Positions 1 to 5,075 of a stretch of 5,075 nt of DNA are shown here, in pieces. The stretch covers positions 1 through 5,075 of the forward strand of contig JAIPEI010000294.1 of assembly GCA_021737245.1 (NCBI GenBank), given 5' to 3'. Within the stretch, counting starts at the first letter, position 1, and every line of letters begins with the position of its first letter. The notes under the pieces are model-generated. The model was not told the DNA's origin. It did not search any database and saw only the letters and a list, made by a program, of their open reading frames with translations. A program made the position numbers and the translations under genes. The stretch is from Deltaproteobacteria bacterium. GTDB lineage: Bacteria; Desulfobacterota; DSM-4660; Desulfatiglandales; HGW-15.

Positions 1-2
1 TG

Positions 3-2138
3 GGTGAACGGGAACCCCTCTACCCGTTCACCCCGGCCGAGCTGGAAGAGCTGGCCTCCCTCCGAACGCGGGACGTGCTAGACAGCTGCCGGGTCCACCG
101 GGAGCGGGCTGTGCGGGAACAGGCGCTGCCGGAGCCGGCGTTCGAGGCCCGGCCTGCGCCCCGAGCCGCCCGCGGGGAAGTGCAGCAGCTTCAGCAGGCG
201 TGGAACGATCACGTGAGGAACAGGGACTTCCAAACGCCCGAGGACGACCTGTCCCGGGTCCGGCTACTGGGAGAAGCGCTGGAGAAGAGCGGGGAGGAGC
301 TGGAGCCGCCTCTCGGCGTGAGCACCGCCTGCGAAGGTACGACCATCGACGTGCAGTGCGGCTCCAGGAGGTTGTGGGTGGGGATGTGCAACAAGTCGGC
401 CCGCGGCGGCGCCCTGGCCCGCCAGCTGAAGCAGGTGGCGGACAGCGCCGGGGGACGGCGGATCGTCCTGGTCCGAACGACGGACTGGCCCGGCAATCCC
501 AGGACCAAGATCTGCCGGTACCTGGGGTTGCTGCTCTCGAAGGGGGCACGACGGGCCGTGATCGAGGAGTCCGACTGGCGCACCATGATGGCCTATCCCG
601 AGTTCGAGAGAATCCATGGTGAAAAGCCGGAGTTCGAGGCGTGGCGGCGGGCGGATCGGCCGCTCACCACGCTTCCGGGGATGCGTGCGGTTCTCGATCT
701 TTCCGAGCGTACGACCACCCGGGCCGAGCCGGAAGGGGATCCAGCCGGGGGGTCCCCCGCGGCGCCGGCCGCCCCGAAGGTGCCGGCGAAGACCAAAGCC
801 CCTGAGGCGCCGCCTTCCGGGGTGCTGGCCCTCGGGCGAACCATGGGCCGCGTGGCCCGGACCGTGGAAATGCCGTCCGGAGAGTTGATCCGTCACGCGG
901 CTTTTATCAGAGGCACCGGGAGCGGCAAATCTACGGCCGCCATGGTGTTGGTGGAGCAACTCCTGCTGTCCGGTATCCCGGCCCTCCTGATCGACCGCAA
1001 GGGCGATTTGTGCTGCTATGCCGACAAGGAGCTGTGGGAGCAGCCCGCGCCGACCGAGACGGCGGAGGAACGCCGGGCCAAGCTGAAGGAAAGGGTGGAC
1101 ATCTCCCTTTACACCCCGGGCGATCCGAGGGGGCGGGGCCTGTCCATCACCATTGTACCGGAGGGCGTGTCCGAGCTGTCGTCCATCGAGCGGGAGCAGA
1201 TCACCGGATTTGCAGCCACGTCGCTTTGCCAGATGATGGGGTATAACCTGGGGACCGCAAGACCCAAGTCCCTGCACGCGATCCTCAAGTGCGCCATCGA
1301 CGTGCTGTCCAAGCTGGTGCCGGCAGAGCAGGTGACCCTCGAGGAGCTGGTGAGGATGCTGGACGAACAGGACCCGGTGCTCCTCAATGCGGTCGGGAAG
1401 CTCGACGTGAAGCTCTTCGACAAGCTCGTAAACGACCTGGAAACCCTTCGGCTGGGCAAAGGGAGGCTGCTTGAATCCGATGCCGAGCGACTGAACATCG
1501 AGCGGCTCATGGGACTGGGCGAGCATGGTCGTCCGGGGCGTACTCGCCTGTCGATCATCAGCACCAAGTTTCTCGGGGACGAACAGGATGCGCTGTTCTG
1601 GGTTGCACAGTTCCTTATCGAGCTGGGTCGGTGGACGAGCCGGAACCCCAGGAAGGATCTCCAGGCCGTGATCTTGTTCGACGAGGCGGACCTGTACTTG
1701 CCGGCCACGAAGAAGCCCGCCACCAAGGAACCCATGGAGAACCTGCTTAGACGGGCGCGCTCGGCGGGCTTGGGCATCCTGCTGGCCTCACAGAACCCGG
1801 GAGACTTCGACTACAGGTGCCGGGACAACATCCGCACCTGGCTTCTGGGGCTGATCAAGGAGGAGCAGTCGCTCCGCAAGATGCGTCCCATGCTCAAGGA
1901 GTTCCGCGAGGACGTCACCGCGCGGCTTCCCGGCCAGTCGATCGGGGAGTTCCACCTGGTGCGTGAAGGCCGGGTCGAGCGCGTGAAGGCGGACCGGTCG
2001 GCCGTGGACCTGCGTCAGCTTCCCGAGGAGCGGATCCTGGCCCTGGCCCGAAACACACCTGCGCCTGGCTCATCAACCGGGAAAAGATCCGTGCACTTGA
2101 GCTCGAACCCGGCAGGGAACGTATCGCCGAGCCGGTGA
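3..2138 (+). CDS. HerA/VirD4-like P-loop ATPase, C-terminal part of a larger multidomain protein (5' partial)
   Basis: The frame is open to the left edge, so the start lies outside the window. The GTG at 75 is internal, because the preceding codons read like protein (YPFTPAELEELASL), a pattern common in the lid or winged-helix end of AAA/STAND ATPases. An unassigned domain follows at about 186-690, with RTTDWP (474-491) and SDWR (570-581). A Pro/Ala-rich linker spans about 702-824. The ATPase domain then runs from about 825 to 2050. It has a Walker A-like RGTGSGKST (909-935), IDRKGD just after it (as in VirD4/HerA-type pumps), a Walker B ILFDEAD (1671-1691), and a RSAGLGILLASQNP sensor/arginine-finger stretch (about 1758-1799). 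Families with this core use ATP to move DNA, RNA or protein through a hexameric ring. The soluble-looking sequence shows no membrane segments, so a cytoplasmic helicase/translocase fits better than a conjugative coupling protein. Odd points are Arg at Walker A position 1 and a last ~29 codons that look out of frame. The ATPase superfamily is secure; the biological role is not. Confidence 0.85.
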   Translation, partial: GEREPLYPFTPAELEELASLRTRDVLDSCRVHRERAVREQALPEPAFEARPAPRAARGEVQQLQQAWNDHVRNRDFQTPEDDLSRVRLLGEALEKSGEELEPPLGVSTACEGTTIDVQCGSRRLWVGMCNKSARGGALARQLKQVADSAGGRRIVLVRTTDWPGNPRTKICRYLGLLLSKGARRAVIEESDWRTMMAYPEFERIHGEKPEFEAWRRADRPLTTLPGMRAVLDLSERTTTRAEPEGDPAGGSPAAPAAPKVPAKTKAPEAPPSGVLALGRTMGRVARTVEMPSGELIRHAAFIRGTGSGKSTAAMVLVEQLLLSGIPALLIDRKGDLCCYADKELWEQPAPTETAEERRAKLKERVDISLYTPGDPRGRGLSITIVPEGVSELSSIEREQITGFAATSLCQMMGYNLGTARPKSLHAILKCAIDVLSKLVPAEQVTLEELVRMLDEQDPVLLNAVGKLDVKLFDKLVNDLETLRLGKGRLLESDAERLNIERLMGLGEHGRPGRTRLSIISTKFLGDEQDALFWVAQFLIELGRWTSRNPRKDLQAVILFDEADLYLPATKKPATKEPMENLLRRARSAGLGILLASQNPGDFDYRCRDNIRTWLLGLIKEEQSLRKMRPMLKEFREDVTARLPGQSIGEFHLVREGRVERVKADRSAVDLRQLPEERILALARNTPAPGSSTGKRSVHLSSNPAGNVSPSR

Positions 2139-2200
2139 ACCGGCTGCGCTCGGATGTCCGGGCAAAGCGCGGTGGCAGGACGAAGCCGCTCCTGCTCATC

Positions 2201-2216
2201 GTTCCGGCTCCGGAAC
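2201..2216. terminator. Inverted repeat between convergent genes, weak terminator candidate
   Basis: A perfect inverted repeat, GTTCCGG-CT-CCGGAAC, lies in the 113-bp gap between the convergent ATPase and HD-hydrolase genes. It sits 62 nt past the ATPase stop and 35 nt past the hydrolase stop. Allowing a 4-nt loop, the stem is 6 bp. Neither strand has a T-tract after it, so it is not a classical intrinsic terminator. It could still block transcription in both directions or be chance in GC-rich DNA. Confidence 0.2.
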
Positions 2217-2251
2217 CGCCGGCGAAGCCCAGCGGCCGGGAGCCCTACCCC

Positions 2252-3013
2252 CTACGTCCCCTGGTCGAAGAGGTCTTGGACGGCCCGGCGGAGCTGATGG
2301 AGGAGCTCCAGCCCCGGTTCGTAAAGCTCGGGGCCTTCGGAGAGCCGCTGCACGATGGATCGGTAGTACCAGGCCTGGTCGTCCCTGCCCCGCGAGAAGC
2401 GATCCCACAGGGCATCGCCCTGCTCCTCGTAATCCACGGCCAGGGAGAGCGCGTTGTCCAGCTTGTCCGCACAGATGACCACGCGCACCGCCCAGGGAGC
2501 GTTCTTGAGCACCTTGAGGGTGTGGCGCTTTCGTGTCTCCCAGGGGACGGACTTGTGGGGCTCGCTGCACCCGGCCACGATGGAGGCCACCTCGCCCCCG
2601 AACTGATCGTGGAGCTCCCCGAGGGTCAGGCTCGTGTCCTCCAGGGTGTCGTGCAGCAGGCCGGCCGCGACGACCCCGTCTCCGCACCCGGCCTCGACGA
2701 GAAGGTGGGCCACGGCAACCGGATGGAGGATGTAGGGCCGGCCCGAGCCTTTTTGGGTCTGGCCCCGGTGGGCGGCCGCGGCCACGGCCAGGGCCTTGCG
2801 CACCAGGGGGGACCGGGCCGCGAGGCTGATCGGTTCCTCGAGCGCGTCCCGGACCACGGCCTCCTCCTCCGGGGCGAGGTCCAGCGTGAGGCCCGGGGGA
2901 AGGAGCCCGGTCAGCGCCTCCAGCCCGCCGCCGGGCGGCTGATTGCTGTTTTGTTTGTCCGCTGCGATGGCGTTCTCCTGAACTGCAGGGGATTCGTCAC
3001 CGGCCGGGACCAT
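2252..3013 (-). CDS. Mesh1/SpoT-type HD-domain hydrolase (small alarmone hydrolase-like)
   Basis: This 253-aa protein, counted from the ATG at 3013, is predicted to be a cytoplasmic metal-dependent phosphohydrolase of the RelA/SpoT HD family. Its fold signature follows the stand-alone Mesh1 type: AAAAHRGQ (His82), PYILHPVAVA (93-102), the HD pair in LLHDTLEDT (His121-Asp122, Glu125-Asp126), a TRKR stretch (160-163) and ADKLDN (Asp183, Asn187). These correspond to the metal and substrate residues of that family. There is no (p)ppGpp synthetase, TGS or ACT domain, so hydrolysis of (p)ppGpp is the likely activity; Mesh1 relatives can also dephosphorylate NADPH. The first ~55 residues are polar and not conserved-looking. 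The gene starts 13 nt after the htpX-like stop and probably shares its transcript. The start is doubtful: the ATG at 3013 has a poor ribosome binding site, whereas AGGAGA at 2974-2979 precedes an in-frame ATC at 2966-2968, which would give 238 aa. The family is secure; the substrate is inferred. Confidence 0.88.
   Translation of the reverse strand: MVPAGDESPAVQENAIAADKQNSNQPPGGGLEALTGLLPPGLTLDLAPEEEAVVRDALEEPISLAARSPLVRKALAVAAAAHRGQTQKGSGRPYILHPVAVAHLLVEAGCGDGVVAAGLLHDTLEDTSLTLGELHDQFGGEVASIVAGCSEPHKSVPWETRKRHTLKVLKNAPWAVRVVICADKLDNALSLAVDYEEQGDALWDRFSRGRDDQAWYYRSIVQRLSEGPELYEPGLELLHQLRRAVQDLFDQGT
2974..2979 (-). promoter_or_regulatory. Strong Shine-Dalgarno inside the HD-hydrolase reading frame
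   Basis: The minus strand reads AGGAGA, then 5 nt (ACGCC), then ATC in the frame of the HD hydrolase. The motif and spacing match those before the TTG start of the upstream htpX-like gene (AGGAGA, 5 nt, TTG). This suggests translation may really begin here, at a rare ATC codon or at a codon that was once ATG, rather than at the ATG at 3013. Confidence 0.4.
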
Positions 3014-3026
3014 GCGTCCGTTCCAT

Positions 3027-3977
3027 TCAGAACCAGAGCCCGCCCACGTGCCACCTGGGGCTTCGCTCCACCCGCTGCATGTGCTCCGGCATGCCGGTCG
3101 CCCGGGAGCGCAGCGCGTCGGCAAGGGGCCGCCTGGACCGGGCTTGAGTGTCGAGCTCGCGCAGGCGCCGAACACGCTCCCCGGTCTCCGGGTGGGTGCG
3201 CAGGAGAGATGGATGCGGGTCGCGGCGACCGGGGAGGAAAAGACGCTCGAGGAAACCGCTCTGGCGGCGCTCCATGCGTTCCAGCGCCGAGGCCAGGCCT
3301 TCGGGGTCGCCCGTGATCCCGGCCGCGTCCAGGTCCGCGTCGAACTCGCGGGTGCGGGAGAGGGCGAGCTGGAGAAGAAGGTTCAGGAAGGGGGCGAGAA
3401 TCAGGACCAGGATGGGGAACCAGGGGATTCGGTGACCGGAGACGAGAAGCAGGGGGAGATTGAGGATCAGCAGGATCTGCCCGGCCAGGGAGAACATGGA
3501 GGTCACACGGCTCACCACGTCCGAGAGGTTCATGATCCACAGGTCCCGGTTCCGCAGGTGGCTCACCTCGTGGGCCAGAATGGCCGCGATCCGGCGCATG
3601 TCGAACGATCTCAGCAGCCCGTCGGTGAGCGCAACGATCGCCTCCTTGCGGTTCCCCATGCTGAAGGCGTTCAGCATGCTCGAGGGCACGTAGTAGAGCT
3701 CGGGCGCGACGGGGAGGTCCGCGCGGCTGCGAATCTCCTCAAGAGCCCGGTAGAGCCCGGGTACCTCCTCCCGGAGGAGCGGCCGGGCGCCGTACATGCG
3801 CAGGACCAGCCGGGGGGAGATCCTCGGGGTGAGCAGGAAGAGCACGGCCCCCATGAGGAGCATCCACTGGAGGCCCGCATCGCCGGCAAAGGCCCATCCC
3901 AGGAGACCCATGAGAAAGAGCATGCCGCCGAGGAGGAGAACCGAGTGGAGGAGATTGAGCAGCTTGTGACGCGTCAA
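3027..3977 (-). CDS. htpX: HtpX-like M48 family membrane zinc metalloprotease
   Basis: This 316-aa inner-membrane protease is predicted to cleave damaged or misfolded membrane proteins. The active site is HEVSH (136-140, HExxH), and the third zinc ligand is Glu211 in SRTREFDAD. Other HtpX hallmarks are NAFSMG (103-108), the TDGLL stretch just after it, and the C-terminal THPETGERVRRL segment (about 261-272). Four hydrophobic segments are visible, at about 10-30, 36-50, 160-180 and 186-206, which is the usual HtpX layout and length. The start is TTG at 3977: AGGAGA lies 5 nt upstream and an in-frame TGA closes the frame a few codons before it. A sigma70-like promoter lies about 50-80 bp upstream. 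The Mesh1-like hydrolase gene follows after 13 nt. The C-terminal ~40 residues are basic and may be lineage-specific. Family assignment is very secure; it could be an HtpX paralogue rather than the housekeeping copy. Confidence 0.95.
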   Translation of the reverse strand: MTRHKLLNLLHSVLLLGGMLFLMGLLGWAFAGDAGLQWMLLMGAVLFLLTPRISPRLVLRMYGARPLLREEVPGLYRALEEIRSRADLPVAPELYYVPSSMLNAFSMGNRKEAIVALTDGLLRSFDMRRIAAILAHEVSHLRNRDLWIMNLSDVVSRVTSMFSLAGQILLILNLPLLLVSGHRIPWFPILVLILAPFLNLLLQLALSRTREFDADLDAAGITGDPEGLASALERMERRQSGFLERLFLPGRRDPHPSLLRTHPETGERVRRLRELDTQARSRRPLADALRSRATGMPEHMQRVERSPRWHVGGLWF

Positions 3978-3982
3978 GTCAT

Positions 3983-3988
3983 TCTCCT
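3983..3988 (-). promoter_or_regulatory. Ribosome binding site deciding the htpX TTG start
   Basis: AGGAGA on the minus strand stands 5 nt before the TTG at 3977. An ATG overlaps the spacer but is out of frame and runs straight into TGA, so TTG is the only start that fits both the ribosome binding site and the reading frame. Confidence 0.8.
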
Positions 3989-4014
3989 GGATTCCAACAT
4001 GCTGATATCATTCC

Positions 4015-4030
4015 TTAAGCATTAACTTAA
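4015..4030. promoter_or_regulatory. Inverted repeat at the predicted htpX transcription start (operator candidate)
   Basis: TTAAG and CTTAA flank a 6-nt spacer (CATTAA on the plus strand). The repeat directly abuts the proposed -10 element and covers the predicted start of the htpX transcript, a position where a repressor would act. The AT-rich sequence stands out from the GC-rich surroundings. Its use as an operator is inference; part of the AT-richness belongs to the promoter itself. Confidence 0.35.
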
Positions 4031-4058
4031 AAAATAACTTCGATCCCTGGTTTGTCAA
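4031..4058 (-). promoter_or_regulatory. Sigma70-type promoter for the htpX-HD hydrolase unit
   Basis: On the minus strand a consensus -35 (TTGACA, plus-strand positions 4053-4058) is followed after 16 nt by a good -10 (TATTTT, positions 4031-4036). Transcription would start near 4023-4025, giving a 5' leader of roughly 47 nt before the TTG start of htpX. The -35 is perfect and the -10 matches 5 of 6 positions of TATAAT only if T/A flexibility is allowed, so the box is good but not ideal. Orientation, spacing and distance all fit the downstream operon. Confidence 0.65.
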
Positions 4059-4060
4059 GC

Positions 4061-4074
4061 GGCGGGATCCCGCC
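4061..4074. promoter_or_regulatory. Perfect 14-bp palindrome upstream of the htpX -35
   Basis: GGCGGGATCCCGCC is a perfect dyad located two bases upstream of the -35 box. GGGATCC recurs at 4075-4081, eleven bases after its first copy, so sites on one face of the helix are possible. This is a typical place for an activator site. With no T-tract next to it, it is a poor intrinsic terminator for the methyltransferase transcript coming from the right. Function is inferred from position only. Confidence 0.3.
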
Positions 4075-4255
4075 GGGATCCTGCTCGAAGATCGCGAGGT
4101 CCGGATAGCCCCGGCCGCCATACCGGGTCGGACAGCCTGAGATGCCTTCCGGGGATCGGCTGTAGCCGGGGGGCGTACATGAGATGAGCCGGTGGAACGC
4201 GGTTCAACTCCGAGGCCGGTGAAGCCCTTTCCCGCAGGTTCTCACGGAGTGGCGC

Positions 4256-5074
4256 TTACCGGATCTCCCGGTCTTTGAGGGCAATGCAGACCAGGTGCTG
4301 CCCCAGCAGATTGAGGATCGGTATCTGCTCCAGCCTGGAGACCACGGGATCGAGGCATCGCGCCATGCGTTCGGGAGTTCTCCCTGCCAGGCGGGCTGCC
4401 CATGGCAGGAGCGGGATTTCCACCTCGAAGCTTCCCAGGTAAACTGTATCGAAACCGTTTTCCGACAGCATGCCCGCCAGTTCCTGGCGGGAGAAATGGA
4501 AGTGTATGCCGTACTGCCGGGCGGGGTTCTTTCGGTCGTACTCCCGACGCTCGTGCAGGTGATGGTATGGCGGGAGCACCTCGTCCCAGACCAGGCTCAA
4601 CAGCTTTTCCAGGACCCGGAACGGGTTCAGGGTATAGGCAAGATCGTGCCGGCTGGGGGTTGTGAGAATGAGAGTCCCTCCGGGTGCCAGGAGGGTATTG
4701 GCGGCCGCCAGCCCTTCCCGGGGCTTGACGAGATGCTCCAGGACCTCTGTCATGAGGATGCAATCAAAGCAGCCCGGCCGAAAGGGCGGCCGCGTGACAT
4801 CAGCGGCTGCAAATGCCGGGAAGTCGCCTCGATCACTCCGATGCCGTGATGCGGCCAGAAGCAGCTTGTTCCGGTCGAGGTCGATGCCGACGGTGGGCAC
4901 GTGCAGCTCACGTTGAAGGTGCCCTGTGTGCAAGCCGAAACCGCATCCCATGTCCAGGGCCTTGCGGGCGTTCTGCGCATGCAGACCAAGGAGACGCCGA
5001 ACCCGCTCATAGCGGAGACGGTAAAAGTAGCGTTCCAAAGGGGGGCGTGAAAGCGCCCGGGCCTCCGGAGTTCG
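4256..5074 (-). CDS. Class I SAM-dependent methyltransferase (5' end beyond window)
   Basis: The protein transfers a methyl group from S-adenosylmethionine; the acceptor cannot be read from sequence. Counting from the TTG at 5038 (260 aa), the Rossmann-fold motifs are in order: motif I LDMGCGFG (28-35), the acidic end of strand 2 in VGIDLD (50-55), an acidic AAADV (77-81), the motif IV region ILMTEVLEHL (94-103), and LAPGGTLILTTPS (117-129). This pattern is the UbiE/Methyltransf_11 type. The C-terminal half adds HFHFSRQEL and a SENGF stretch (about 179-196), as in enzymes acting on quinones, lipids or surface glycans. The TTG at 5038 has no ribosome binding site, and the frame stays open to the edge with protein-like codons, so the true start is probably outside the window. 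It reads toward htpX but is separated by 278 bp and a promoter, so it is likely a separate unit. Confidence 0.9.
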   Translation of the reverse strand, partial: RTPEARALSRPPLERYFYRLRYERVRRLLGLHAQNARKALDMGCGFGLHTGHLQRELHVPTVGIDLDRNKLLLAASRHRSDRGDFPAFAAADVTRPPFRPGCFDCILMTEVLEHLVKPREGLAAANTLLAPGGTLILTTPSRHDLAYTLNPFRVLEKLLSLVWDEVLPPYHHLHERREYDRKNPARQYGIHFHFSRQELAGMLSENGFDTVYLGSFEVEIPLLPWAARLAGRTPERMARCLDPVVSRLEQIPILNLLGQHLVCIALKDREIR

Positions 5075-5075
5075 A

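Larger units (their letters stand above)
3978..4255. other. Intergenic region between methyltransferase and htpX
   Basis: This 278-bp gap holds the htpX promoter elements in its left part. Its right part (about 4080-4255) contains no recognisable RNA gene or riboswitch. An imperfect hairpin (GAGCC and GGTTC arms, 4186-4205) and two near-copies of GAGCCGGTGGAA (4186-4197 and 4212-4223) are present. A stop-free stretch of 58 codons on the minus strand (4030-4203, stop at 4027-4029) has no start codon and may be a gene remnant. Confidence 0.6.

Noticed and set aside
264..1526. 420-codon open frame on the minus strand
   Set aside because: It is the antisense shadow of the ATPase gene, whose Walker A and B motifs lie on the plus strand. 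The minus translation has no recognisable motifs and is rich in His/Gly/Arg, as expected for antisense of a GC-rich gene.
2050..2062. Programmed -1 ribosomal frameshift at the ATPase 3' end
   Set aside because: No X XXY YYZ slippery heptamer is present, and the alternative frame has no stop before the antisense gene, so an indel or chance open frame is more likely than programmed recoding.
3014..3175. Upstream extension of the HD-hydrolase frame to 3175
   Set aside because: It would overlap the C-terminus of the HtpX-like gene by about 150 bp, and the extra residues are low-complexity Pro/Gly/Ser/Cys text typical of an out-of-frame shadow.
2135..3316. 393-codon open frame on the plus strand
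   Set aside because: Most of it is the codon-register antisense of the HD-hydrolase gene, which carries clear HD-family motifs. Only its first ~40 codons are worth a look, and these are treated as the possible frame switch at the ATPase 3' end.
3012..4025. 337-codon open frame on the plus strand
   Set aside because: It is the antisense of the HtpX-like gene. The translation is rich in His/Gln/Glu with no domain, whereas the minus strand has HEVSH and transmembrane segments.
4198..4214. GGTTCAACTCC resembling a tRNA T-arm
   Set aside because: No acceptor stem, D-arm or anticodon arm can be built around it, and the T-stem has a mismatch.
5043..5058. Inverted repeat GGGCG-TGAAAG-CGCCC
   Set aside because: It lies within the probable coding region of the methyltransferase gene, and its short GC-only stem is expected by chance at this base composition.

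Overview
The window is high in G+C by eye, with long open shadow frames on both strands. TTG serves as a start codon, and the Shine-Dalgarno sequences (AGGAGA) are typical bacterial ones. The gene content (an HtpX-type membrane protease, a Mesh1/SpoT-type HD hydrolase, a class I methyltransferase and a large HerA/VirD4-like ATPase) fits a GC-rich bacterium, possibly a deltaproteobacterial-type lineage. I cannot fix the taxon from this sequence.

Layout. The plus strand from the left edge to 2138 holds the 3' part of one large gene. It encodes the tail of what looks like an AAA-type lid or winged-helix region, then an unassigned alpha/beta-looking domain, a Pro/Ala-rich linker, and a complete C-terminal HerA/VirD4/FtsK-class ATPase domain. 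The gene is open at the left edge, so its start and any upstream partners lie outside the window. The other three genes are all on the minus strand and face it. A two-gene unit runs right to left: an HtpX-like M48 protease (3977 to 3027, TTG start) followed by a stand-alone Mesh1-like HD hydrolase (about 3013 to 2252). Upstream of htpX is a 278-bp gap with a good sigma70-type promoter (TTGACA, 16 nt, TATTTT), an inverted repeat at the predicted transcription start and a perfect 14-bp palindrome just upstream of the -35. Right of the gap is the 3' part of a class I SAM methyltransferase, open at the right edge.

How the genes may work together. The protease and hydrolase genes are 13 nt apart and probably share one transcript. 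That would link membrane-protein quality control with hydrolysis of alarmones (or NADPH), which is a plausible envelope-stress pairing. The large ATPase is the accessory-looking part: its architecture resembles dual-ATPase proteins of mobile or defence loci, but no partner nuclease or methylase is visible here, so a defence role is inference only. The most unusual details are an Arg in place of the first Gly of its Walker A motif, a change of coding signal to another frame at its 3' end, and a strong ribosome binding site in front of an ATC codon in the hydrolase gene. No rRNA, tRNA, CRISPR array, insertion sequence or transposase was found.
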